This document shows, one piece after another, positions 1-6,664 of a stretch of DNA of 37,139 bases. Below the pieces are notes generated by a model. That model searched no databases. It saw only the letters and a program-made list of their open reading frames with translations, and was not told the DNA's origin. The DNA lies in NCBI GenBank assembly GCA_045590955.1, contig JAZNSB010000041.1, positions 1 to 37,139 on the forward strand, given 5' to 3'. This stretch comes from JAZNSB01 sp045590955 (GTDB taxonomy: Bacteria > Pseudomonadota > Alphaproteobacteria > RF32 > CAG-239). Made by a program: the position numbers and the translations under genes. How positions within the stretch are numbered: position 1 is the stretch's first letter; each line of letters starts with the position of its first letter.

Positions 1-537
1 ATTCACACAACGGTGAATAAGTCTTATTTTTTTAGGATCCACTGCATAATTTTCTATCATATGATTTTTAATATGATTAGAAATTGCAATCACTAATTGG
101 CCAAATGTCATCACTTTATTGTAAACTTTTTTAATTCCCCAAGGTCCCAAACCATATGTTCCATGGAAAGTTGTCAAATATTTTACTTTGCATTTTTTTG
201 CGGCAAAATATGCTGACCATGCCGGAGCTCTTGATCTTGCATGTACAATGTTAATTTTGTTTTCTTTAATGATTTTTTCCAAAGCTTTTGTATTTTTATA
301 AATTACAAACGGATTTTTTGATTTAAGAGGCAAAGTAAAATGTTTTATTCCCGCCTTTGTTAAATCATAAACCATTCTTCCACCCTTTGAAGCCACAAAG
401 TTTTTGATGTTGTTTTTCTTTAATTCTGTAGCAATTTCAATAGTTCCGACTTCAACTCCACCGTGGTTAAGTTCCGGCAGAACCTGCAAAACCACAGGAG
501 CTTTTGATACAATTTTTTTGGTCTTTACTTTTTGCAT
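1..537 (-). CDS. Glycosyltransferase family 4 protein, N-terminal part (cut by window edge)
   Basis: The reverse strand reads open from an ATG at 537 to the window edge, giving 179 codons without a stop, so the C-terminal half lies outside. The N-terminus contains LPELNHGGVEVGTIE (about residues 19-33), the glycine-rich donor-domain start typical of GT-B fold, family GT4 lipopolysaccharide or exopolysaccharide glycosyltransferases. Further on are IVHARSRAPAWSAYFAA and TTFHGTYG, also typical of the GT4 N-terminal Rossmann domain. An AAGGTAAT Shine-Dalgarno sits just upstream. The gene is divergent from the alpha/beta hydrolase with a 38 bp gap. It probably transfers a nucleotide-activated sugar to an envelope glycan on the cytoplasmic face of the membrane. 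The exact donor and acceptor cannot be told. Confidence 0.88.
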   Translation of the reverse strand, partial: MQKVKTKKIVSKAPVVLQVLPELNHGGVEVGTIEIATELKKNNIKNFVASKGGRMVYDLTKAGIKHFTLPLKSKNPFVIYKNTKALEKIIKENKINIVHARSRAPAWSAYFAAKKCKVKYLTTFHGTYGLGPWGIKKVYNKVMTFGQLVIAISNHIKNHMIENYAVDPKKIRLIHRCVN

Positions 538-575
538 TTTTGTATTACCTTTTTTAAAAAATGAAAGGGATATAT

Positions 576-1334
576 ATGTTACAACATACGTTTAAAACAG
601 GTTTTACCACAAAGTTTGAGTATTTTCCAGCAAAAAGACAAACAAATAACAACATAAATGTTGTATACATACATGGCCTGTGTTCAGCCCCTTGGGGAGC
701 AAAGCCTGAAGTTATTTTATCATATTGTCAGGAAAGCGATATCGGTTTCTTTAGATTTGAATTGGCCGGACATGGTTCCGACGCGCAAAATTTTAAAAAA
801 GTAAATTTTGATATTTGGGTGTCCCAGGTTTTAGAAGTAATAGACACCATGGTTGAAGGACCGATAATACTTGCCGGAACATCATTAGGAGGTTGGTTGG
901 CTCTTATTGCCGCAAAAGAACGTCCCAGAAGGGTGATTGGTGTTTTAGGTTTGGCTGCAGCACCTGATTTTACATATGATTTAATGAACAAATATCTGAG
1001 CAATTACCAAAAAGAAGAGCTAGAAAGACAAGGTCAAACTACTCTTGTTAACAATGATTTTGAATATATTTTCACAAAAGATTTAATAGATTCGTCATTG
1101 AAATACTGTTTGTTAAACCAAGAGCAAATTCCCATAGATTGCCCGGTAGAATTGGTTCAGGGACAACAAGATTTAAGTGTTGATTGGCGCAAAGTATTAG
1201 TTATTGCAGAAAAATTAAGAACTCAAGATGTTAACGTAAAAATCATAAAATCTGCCAACCATAGGTTAAACAGAGATTTTGAGTTAACAGAGGTTTTAAC
1301 TTCTTTTTCCAGACTTTTGAGCAGATTTTTGTAA
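576..1334 (+). CDS. Alpha/beta hydrolase
   Basis: This 252-residue protein has the alpha/beta hydrolase fold signatures: an oxyanion-hole HG motif (HGLCSAPWG, about residues 33-41), a nucleophile elbow GTSLGG with Ser near residue 103, a candidate acid in GQQDLSVDW and a candidate catalytic His in SANHRLNR near the C-terminus. I chose the ATG at 576 because AAAGGGA at 565-570 is correctly spaced from it. The in-frame ATG at 561 would put that Shine-Dalgarno inside the gene. No signal peptide is visible, so it is probably a cytoplasmic esterase- or thioesterase-like enzyme of unknown substrate. Its 3' end overlaps the convergent small membrane gene by 39 bp. It is divergent from the glycosyltransferase. 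Confidence 0.85.
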   Translation: MLQHTFKTGFTTKFEYFPAKRQTNNNINVVYIHGLCSAPWGAKPEVILSYCQESDIGFFRFELAGHGSDAQNFKKVNFDIWVSQVLEVIDTMVEGPIILAGTSLGGWLALIAAKERPRRVIGVLGLAAAPDFTYDLMNKYLSNYQKEELERQGQTTLVNNDFEYIFTKDLIDSSLKYCLLNQEQIPIDCPVELVQGQQDLSVDWRKVLVIAEKLRTQDVNVKIIKSANHRLNRDFELTEVLTSFSRLLSRFL

Positions 1335-1619
1335 ATATCTTATATATTTTTGCGGAACATCACCCTGAATTTGATATAACACAAATCCTTTTTTGAACAA
1401 AGATTGAGCATAAATTCTGTTATATGCAAATGCAAAATAAAAGGTTGAAAGGCCAAAAGAAACGGCATCACAAAGGATCATGACAAAAGCCCACAAAAAA
1501 TCTTTTCTGTAAAGAGGAACAAAAAAATCAAAGAATAAAATTGTCCAAGAAAAACCGATTGGGGCTTCTTTTAACAAGTCTGTTCTTGGATTTTTTAAAA
1601 TTAATTTATTGCTTGGCAT
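1296..1619 (-). CDS. Small membrane protein, DUF2628-like
   Basis: This is a 107-residue protein with two hydrophobic segments (about residues 20-37 and 43-66). The layout APIGFSWTILFFDFFVPLYRKDFLWA followed by AFAYNRIYAQSLFKKGF matches my recollection of the DUF2628/HrgC-like family. In that family a GFSW..FFFGF helix precedes an N..Y...L...GY tail. An AAGGAGAG Shine-Dalgarno sits 4-5 bases before the ATG. The 3' end overlaps the convergent hydrolase by 39 bp. Function is unknown. The family call rests on motif memory only. Confidence 0.75.
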   Translation of the reverse strand: MPSNKLILKNPRTDLLKEAPIGFSWTILFFDFFVPLYRKDFLWAFVMILCDAVSFGLSTFYFAFAYNRIYAQSLFKKGFVLYQIQGDVPQKYIRYLQKSAQKSGKRS

Positions 1620-1677
1620 ATACTCTCCTTATACCAAGCAATAATAAAACGTTTTTTCAAAAAAACAATAGATTAAA

Positions 1678-1866
1678 TTAATTGTTGCAAGGGGGTAAAA
1701 AAATCATTGCAATTGAAGACAATCCTACCAAAATATAGACCAAAGAGGTTAAAAATGAGGCGTCGCCGAACAACATTGTAACCAAGTTAAAGTTAAAAGC
1801 GCCAACCAATCCCCAGTTTATTCCGCCAATTACGGTTAATATCCAAACCAATTTTTTTAAAAACAT
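1678..1866 (-). CDS. DUF378 family small membrane protein
   Basis: A 62-residue protein with two transmembrane segments separated by a short loop. It opens with KKLVWILTVIGGINWGLVGAFNFNLV and continues with a second helix LVYILVGLSSIAMIFL. The GGINWGLVG motif is the hallmark of the DUF378 family, whose function is unknown. AGGAGAAA lies about 5 bases upstream of the ATG. It stands 58 bp upstream of the DUF2628-like gene on the same strand and could be cotranscribed with it. Confidence 0.88.
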   Translation of the reverse strand: MFLKKLVWILTVIGGINWGLVGAFNFNLVTMLFGDASFLTSLVYILVGLSSIAMIFLPPCNN

Positions 1867-1937
1867 ATTTTTTCTCCTGTTGTTTTATTAACAAAGTATG
1901 ATATAAGATAAGAAAAACAAAATTCAACGGATGAAAA

Positions 1938-2636
1938 ATGTATAGCGAAAAATTTACAAAATTTATTCAAATGTGGCAAAAAGAGTTTGCCATAGAACGC
2001 ACAATAGATGAAAAAATATGTGTAGATAAAGATTCTAATCCCATTCCTTGGTACACATATCCTGCCATTGAATATCTTAGCCAGTTTGATTATTCTGATA
2101 AAAGTATATATGAATTTGGCTGTGGTAATTCTTCTTTATTTTGGGCTAAGCGTGCAAAACAGGTTATAAGCATAGAAGATAATCCGCAATGGTTTAAAAA
2201 ATGGCAAGAAAATTTTTCTGAGCCCAATTTAGATATTCGTTGGATTGATGAAAGTCCGTTATATTCAGACAGCATTTTATCAGAAGAACAAAATTTTGAC
2301 GTTATTGTAATAGATGGCAAAAGAAGAACTGCATGTGCTCAAAGTGCCGTGCAAAAAGTAAATTCCGGCGGTATTATTATTTTAGATGATTCAGACAGGG
2401 TAAATACTTCTGATGAATATGAAAATGCCATCAAAATTTTAAAGTCGGCAGATTTGTTGCAGGTAGATTTTTATGGTTTTTGCCCCATGAATAATTATAC
2501 AAAAACCACAAGTATTTTTTTCAAAAGAGATTTTAATTTCAAAACAAAATCGCCAATTCAACCCATAAACGGATTAGGAAATTTATGGTCAATGGGCAGA
2601 TGCGCCAGAAAAAAATACTTTAAAGCCGGACAATAA
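1938..2636 (+). CDS. Class I SAM-dependent methyltransferase-like protein
   Basis: This 232-residue protein has motif I IYEFGCGNSS (about residues 57-66), an acidic end to the next strand in VISIEDNPQW, a central FDVIVIDGKRR strand and GGIIILDDSDR. That pattern is a Rossmann-fold SAM-binding domain. The DG-K-R and LDDSDR pattern resembles the methyltransferase_24/FkbM-like group acting on sugars or small molecules, but the substrate cannot be told. No signal peptide is present. The Shine-Dalgarno is weak (ACGGATGAAAA). It is convergent with engB, with only 3 bp between stops. Confidence 0.75.
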   Translation: MYSEKFTKFIQMWQKEFAIERTIDEKICVDKDSNPIPWYTYPAIEYLSQFDYSDKSIYEFGCGNSSLFWAKRAKQVISIEDNPQWFKKWQENFSEPNLDIRWIDESPLYSDSILSEEQNFDVIVIDGKRRTACAQSAVQKVNSGGIIILDDSDRVNTSDEYENAIKILKSADLLQVDFYGFCPMNNYTKTTSIFFKRDFNFKTKSPIQPINGLGNLWSMGRCARKKYFKAGQ

Positions 2637-2639
2637 AAT

Positions 2640-3245
2640 TTAGAGCATATTTAAAATTTGCATTTGCAATTCTTCAATACCTTTATTTTTTTCAGAGCTG
2701 GTAAGTATTGGTTCAGATGCTGCAGCGGCGTGTTTGGCAATAGCTTCTTTCACGTCTTTTAGGTTTTTTTCCAACTCAGTTTTTTTTGCTTTGTCTGTTT
2801 TAGTCAAAACAATTTGGAAGATAATGGCCATTTTATCCAAGGTTTCCATCATTTTATAATCAGAACTTTTAATTCCATGTCTGGAATCTATCAGTAAAAA
2901 AATCTTTTTTAAATTTACAGAAGTTTTAAGATAATCTTCTGCCAAAAATTGCCATTGTTCAACCATCTGTTTTGGTGCTTTTGCAAATCCGTATCCGGGC
3001 AAATCCACAATCAACAAATGATTGTTTAAATTAAAGAAATTCAGCTGTTGTGTTCTTCCCGGTGTGCAAGAAGTTCTTGCAATTTTTCTTTTATTCAGCA
3101 AAGCATTTATTAATGAAGATTTTCCAACATTTGATCTGCCTACAAACGCAAATTCAGGTAAGGTTGTTTTTGGCAATTGTTCAAATTTTGCCACACCCAA
3201 CAAAAAGGTGCATTCTTCTTTGAACATTGCCAAATCCCTATTCAT
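2640..3245 (-). CDS. engB: Ribosome biogenesis GTP-binding protein EngB (YsxC/YihA)
   Basis: This 201-residue GTPase assists late assembly of the 50S subunit. G1 is GRSNVGKSS at residues 36-44, the G2 region is RTSCTPGRTQQLNFF with the conserved TPGRTQ, G3 is DLPGYGFAKAP at 81-91, and G4 is TKTDKAKK near 150. Length and motif order fit the EngB family fully. Its start overlaps the yidC stop codon (TAATG), so it is translationally coupled as the last gene of the rpmH-rnpA-yidD-yidC-engB cluster, an arrangement widespread in Proteobacteria. Confidence 0.97.
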   Translation of the reverse strand: MNRDLAMFKEECTFLLGVAKFEQLPKTTLPEFAFVGRSNVGKSSLINALLNKRKIARTSCTPGRTQQLNFFNLNNHLLIVDLPGYGFAKAPKQMVEQWQFLAEDYLKTSVNLKKIFLLIDSRHGIKSSDYKMMETLDKMAIIFQIVLTKTDKAKKTELEKNLKDVKEAIAKHAAAASEPILTSSEKNKGIEELQMQILNML

Positions 3246-4903
3246 TAGTTCACTCCGTTTTTATGCATGATAGCTTTTTGCTGAATTATAGACAGCAAAT
3301 TACTCAAACTCCAATAAATAACCAAACCGCTGGCAAAATGCCCCATCATAAAGGTAAAGATTATTGGCATAAGAGCAAATACTCTTGCCTGATCTTTGTT
3401 TGTTGGGGCAGGATTTAATTTTTGTTGTATAAACATTGTTAACCCCATAAAGATTGGCCATAGACCAATATCAAAGAATGATGGTATTGGTAAATGTGTA
3501 ATCACAGACAAAGTCAAAGGGTCGGGCTGAGATAAATCTTTTATCCAACCAATAAACGGAGCCTGACGAATTTCAATTGCAATGTTTAATACCTTATACA
3601 AAGAAAAGAAAATCGGAATTTGAATAAACATCGGCAAACATCCGGCAGTCGGATTTATCTTTTCTTTTCTATATAGCTCCATTGTTTCTTTTTGTAGCAT
3701 AAGTTTGTCGTCTTTATATCTTTCTTGCAAATCTTTCATTTTCGGTTGCAATTTTTTCATTTTAGACATGCTTTCAAAAGACTTATTTGCAACTGGAAAC
3801 ATTGCGATTCTAAGCAAAGTGGCAAATAATAAAATTGCCCAGCCCATGTTTCCAATCAGTTTATATAAAAAGTCCAAGATATAAAAGAACGGTTTTGTTA
3901 AGAAGTAATACCATCCAAAATCTATTGCCAAATCAAATTTTTCTATATTTTCTTTTTCTGTATAATTGTCTAACAGTTCAATTTCTTTTGCACCGGCAAA
4001 GAAACGAACGGTATTCACACCAATTGTACCTGCCGGAATATATATGCCTTCAGATGTAAAATCTGCCTGAAATAAGTGCTCTGCAGGTTGAGAAAATTTT
4101 ACGCTATTTTTCAAGTTGCTATTTAATATAAACGCACTAAACCAATATCTGTCACCAAAACCGGCCCAGCCTTTTTGGGTTTCAAAGGTTTCATTTGTTT
4201 CTTCGTCAATATCAGTATATTTAAACTCCTCCAAAGATCCGTTCAACACAGATACAATTCCTTCATGAACAACACCTGAAGAAGATTTTAATGCTTTTTT
4301 CGCAATCATACCATAAGGAAATAGCGTTATATTTTCAGCAGTGTTATTTTCTACCATATCTTCAATTGTAAACATATAATTTTCATCTAAAGATATTTTT
4401 CTGATAAATTTAAGACCTTTTTTATTTTTATATTCTAATACAACAGGGGTCTTTTCTGTCAGGATGTTTCCTTTAAGCGTCCAAATGGTATCTCTGTTTG
4501 GCACCAATACATTAGCACTGTTTGACAGCCAGCCAAACTCTGCATAATAAGGATTTTGTGTTTTTGCGGGGCTCAACAGTTGCACATCAGGAGAATTTGG
4601 CTCGGTAGATTGTTTGTATTTAGAGAGCAACAAATCATCAAATCTTGCTCCTTTTAAGCGAATAGAACCATTTATCGCATTATTTTTAATATTTACCCTC
4701 TTATCGGCATTTATTGCTTCATCAACAGATATAACCTTTTCTGTTGTAATTTCTTGAGATTTAATTTCTTCTACAACAGCAGGAGCTTGAGGTTTTTCTT
4801 GTTCTACAGGCATTTTTTCTTTTGGCATTATCATATTTATGGCAAACACAGCTACCAAAGAAATCAATATAGCCCAATACAATCCTTTAATTTCTTCTTT
4901 CAC
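3245..4903 (-). CDS. yidC: Membrane protein insertase YidC
   Basis: This 552-residue inner-membrane insertase works with SecYEG or alone. The N-terminal anchor GLYWAILISLVAVFAINMI is followed by a large periplasmic domain (about residues 60-335) and the conserved C-terminal bundle. That bundle holds LLFATLLRIAMFPVANKSFESMSKMKKLQPKMKDLQERY, with the groove arginine and the cytoplasmic coiled coil, then INPTAGCLPMFIQIPIFFSLYKVL. Near the C-terminus is GLVIYWSLSNLLSIIQQ. The start is GTG, with AAGGATG 8 bases upstream. It lies between yidD (59 bp gap) and engB (overlap). The length is typical of Gram-negative YidC. Confidence 0.97.
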   Translation of the reverse strand: MKEEIKGLYWAILISLVAVFAINMIMPKEKMPVEQEKPQAPAVVEEIKSQEITTEKVISVDEAINADKRVNIKNNAINGSIRLKGARFDDLLLSKYKQSTEPNSPDVQLLSPAKTQNPYYAEFGWLSNSANVLVPNRDTIWTLKGNILTEKTPVVLEYKNKKGLKFIRKISLDENYMFTIEDMVENNTAENITLFPYGMIAKKALKSSSGVVHEGIVSVLNGSLEEFKYTDIDEETNETFETQKGWAGFGDRYWFSAFILNSNLKNSVKFSQPAEHLFQADFTSEGIYIPAGTIGVNTVRFFAGAKEIELLDNYTEKENIEKFDLAIDFGWYYFLTKPFFYILDFLYKLIGNMGWAILLFATLLRIAMFPVANKSFESMSKMKKLQPKMKDLQERYKDDKLMLQKETMELYRKEKINPTAGCLPMFIQIPIFFSLYKVLNIAIEIRQAPFIGWIKDLSQPDPLTLSVITHLPIPSFFDIGLWPIFMGLTMFIQQKLNPAPTNKDQARVFALMPIIFTFMMGHFASGLVIYWSLSNLLSIIQQKAIMHKNGVN

Positions 4904-4962
4904 TTAAACATCCTTTCTTTAAAAATACCCATAATTGATAACATCATAAAAACGGATTGTCA

Positions 4963-5190
4963 TCATTTTTTTATCACTTTTGGAGGTACCGGATCATAAC
5001 CTCCTTTGCACCAAGGGTGACAGCGCAAAATCCTTTTAATTCCCAAATATATTCCTTTTATGGGGCCATGAATTGAAATTGCTTCAATCATATACTGAGA
5101 ACAAGTTGGTCTGTATCTGCAAGAAGGAGGAAACATAGGAGATATAAAGTTTTGATAAAACTTAATCATTAGAATTAAAATTTTTTTCAT
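4963..5190 (-). CDS. yidD: Membrane protein insertion efficiency factor YidD
   Basis: This 75-residue YidD-family protein reads KFYQNFISPMFPPSCRYRPTCSQYMIEAI then HGPIKGIYLGIKRILRCHPWCKGGYDPVPP. It carries the family's three-cysteine pattern and PTCS signature. I place the start at ATG 5190, not at the upstream in-frame ATG at 5214. The sequence MKKILILMIKFYQ matches the family N-terminus, and GAGGA sits about 10 bases before it. It overlaps the 3' end of rnpA by 29 bp in another frame, a common arrangement. It assists YidC-dependent insertion at the inner membrane. Confidence 0.93.
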   Translation of the reverse strand: MKKILILMIKFYQNFISPMFPPSCRYRPTCSQYMIEAISIHGPIKGIYLGIKRILRCHPWCKGGYDPVPPKVIKK

Positions 5191-5542
5191 TAGCGAGCTG
5201 TTCCTCAATTTCAATTAAGGCCGATTCTAAATCTTTTACAATAGTTGCAAATTTTGCCTTAGCAGTAACAAACCTTGCCACAATTACATAGTTTATGTTG
5301 GTTTTTGCTTTTGGTATCAAAGCTATGTCTGCAGCAGCTCTAAGTCTTCTTTTTGCAAGCACTCTTACATGAGCTTTTCCAAGTTTTTTAGTTGCAATAA
5401 AGCCGATTTTTGTTCCGCTAAGTTTAGAATTTAAATCTCTAAAAGCCGCCTGCAATACCAAAGTTTTTCGCACAGCTTTAACTCCGGAATGGGCGACTTT
5501 TACAAAATCTTTTCTTTTTTTAAGCGTTGAGCTTTTTTTCAT
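5162..5542 (-). CDS. rnpA: Ribonuclease P protein component
   Basis: This 126-residue basic protein is the protein subunit of RNase P, which matures tRNA 5' ends. The N-terminus STLKKRKDFVKVAHSG matches the family opening (LKKR.DF..V...G). The RNA-binding region is GFIATKKLGKAHVRVLAKRRLRAA, a variant of the family's K.G.AV.RNR.KRR.R motif with VLAKRRLR in place of RNRIKRRLR. The gene begins 6 bp after the rpmH stop with no clear Shine-Dalgarno of its own, so coupling to rpmH translation is likely. Confidence 0.93.
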   Translation of the reverse strand: MKKSSTLKKRKDFVKVAHSGVKAVRKTLVLQAAFRDLNSKLSGTKIGFIATKKLGKAHVRVLAKRRLRAAADIALIPKAKTNINYVIVARFVTAKAKFATIVKDLESALIEIEEQLANEKNFNSND

Positions 5543-5548
5543 TATACA

Positions 5549-5683
5549 TTAGGCGCTAATAGCCTTGCGACCTCTGGCTCTTCTTGCAGCCAAAACTTTT
5601 CTGCCGCCTGCGGTTGCCATACGAGCTCTAAACCCATGACGTCTTGCTCTAACCAATTTAGAAGGTTGATATGTTCTTTTCAT
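5549..5683 (-). CDS. rpmH: 50S ribosomal protein L34
   Basis: A 44-residue ORF translates as MKRTYQPSKLVRARRHGFRARM, then ATAGGRKVLAARRARGRKAISA, which is a complete L34. The canonical KRTYQPS start and the RR-rich tail are diagnostic. It has a strong Shine-Dalgarno (CCGGAGAAAAACT before the ATG) and a well-formed sigma70-type promoter about 70-95 bases upstream. It is the first gene of the rpmH-rnpA-yidD-yidC-engB cluster. L34 sits in the large ribosomal subunit near the 23S rRNA core. Confidence 0.98.
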   Translation of the reverse strand: MKRTYQPSKLVRARRHGFRARMATAGGRKVLAARRARGRKAISA

Positions 5684-5723
5684 AGTTTTTCTCCGGTTGA
5701 AATGTTATTATTATAATTAAGTA

Positions 5724-5753
5724 CCACTCTTGCGATACCTCGGACAAGAGCGG
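5724..5753 (-). terminator. Inverted repeat between the BI-1 gene and rpmH (possible terminator or operator)
   Basis: Two 9-base arms, CCGCTCTTG (5753-5745 on the reverse strand) and CAAGAGTGG (5732-5724), pair with one G-U wobble around a 12-base loop. RNA reading through from the BI-1 family gene would form this hairpin. No U-run follows (TACTTAATTATAA), so it is a weak intrinsic terminator at best. Because the left arm overlaps the -10/+1 region of the rpmH promoter, a protein-binding dyad is an equal alternative. Confidence 0.45.
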
Positions 5754-5781
5754 TTATATAAACAAAACTTTACTAAGTCAA
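5753..5781 (-). promoter_or_regulatory. Sigma70-type promoter of the rpmH operon
   Basis: On the reverse strand TTGACT (5781-5776) and TATAAC (5758-5753) are separated by exactly 17 bases. Each box differs from consensus at one position. The predicted start is near 5746, about 63 bases upstream of rpmH. The discriminator just after the -10 box is GC-rich (CGCTC), a feature of stringently controlled ribosomal promoters; that link is inference. The -35 box lies 7 bp past the stop of the upstream BI-1 family gene. Confidence 0.72.
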
Positions 5782-5788
5782 GTAAAAA

Positions 5789-6520
5789 TTATCTTCTGTC
5801 GCCAAACAGTCTTAGCAAAGCCAAGAACATGTTAATGAAGTCAAGATACAAAGACAATGCGCCAAAAATGGCCTTTTTGCTTGCGCTTTCAGAAGAATCA
5901 CTGTCTGCATAAATGGCTCTGATCTTTTGAGTATCAGTAGCTGTTAATACCGTAAATACCAATACAGATATTATTGAAAGTGCATAGTATAAGCCGGGGC
6001 TTCTCATAAAAATGTTTATGATTGAGGCAATAATTATTCCCCACAACCCCATAATCATAAAGCTTCCAATAGAGGTTAGGTCTTTTTTTGTGGTGTAACC
6101 ATAGATACTCATTGAGCCAAACATTGCTGCCGTAATCAAGAAAATTCTGGTAACAGAAGCTCCTGTATAAATTATAAGTACGGGAGCAATAGACATTCCC
6201 ATTAAGGCAGAAAAAGCCCAATATACCGCTTGTGCCTGCATTATATTACCTTTAAAAGCAACCCAATTAAAGGCAAACACCAAAATAAGCGGTGCAAACA
6301 TAACAAGCCAGCCAAAAGCAGACATTCCTACAACCTGATTTGTTTCGTTTAAGCTGAAAAACAGATTTATCAAAGAAGTATTTACTGTTAAAAAGGCTGT
6401 AAATGCCGTAATTAAAAGACCTGCGGTCATGTAATTATATACTTTGAGCATATACTGACGCAGTCCGTCATTATAAATTGGTTTTGCCTGAGCATTTACA
6501 GTTAAATTGTCTTGCCACAT
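5789..6520 (-). CDS. Bax inhibitor-1/YccA family membrane protein
   Basis: This 243-residue integral membrane protein has seven predicted hydrophobic segments. It opens with a cytoplasmic stretch including YNDGLRQYMLKVYNYMTAGLLITAF, matching the LR..Y..M..GL...A start of the UPF0005/BI-1 family. It also holds AQAVYWAFSALMGMSIAPVLIIYTGASV and FTVLTATDTQKIR, then ends with LSLYLDFINMFLALLRLFGDRR, the family C-terminal signature. Family members are pH-sensitive calcium-leak or stress-related membrane proteins; in E. coli YccA interacts with FtsH. The gene is divergent from dnaE. Confidence 0.95.
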   Translation of the reverse strand: MWQDNLTVNAQAKPIYNDGLRQYMLKVYNYMTAGLLITAFTAFLTVNTSLINLFFSLNETNQVVGMSAFGWLVMFAPLILVFAFNWVAFKGNIMQAQAVYWAFSALMGMSIAPVLIIYTGASVTRIFLITAAMFGSMSIYGYTTKKDLTSIGSFMIMGLWGIIIASIINIFMRSPGLYYALSIISVLVFTVLTATDTQKIRAIYADSDSSESASKKAIFGALSLYLDFINMFLALLRLFGDRR

Positions 6521-6553
6521 ATAAAAAATCCCCTAAAAATTAACAATAAAAAT

Positions 6554-6582
6554 AATATAGGAACAAAAAATCAAATAATCAA
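6554..6582 (-). promoter_or_regulatory. Putative sigma70-type promoter for the BI-1 family gene
   Basis: On the reverse strand TTGATT (6582-6577) and TATATT (6559-6554) are spaced by 17 bases, giving a predicted start near 6547 and a leader of about 27 bases. The surrounding DNA is very AT-rich, so a chance match is plausible. It sits in the 144 bp divergent gap shared with dnaE, where I see no equally clear promoter on the dnaE side. Confidence 0.45.
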
Positions 6583-6664
6583 GACAATTTGTTTTTGATA
6601 AGTGTCATTTAAAAGTTGTCACAAAAGGGGGAATAAATTAAGGTTGCACAAAGGGAGAATTTAG

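Noticed and set aside
404..595. 63-codon plus-strand frame across the glycosyltransferase
   Set aside because: It is antisense to the clear GT4 coding sequence on the reverse strand and has no Shine-Dalgarno or recognisable product.
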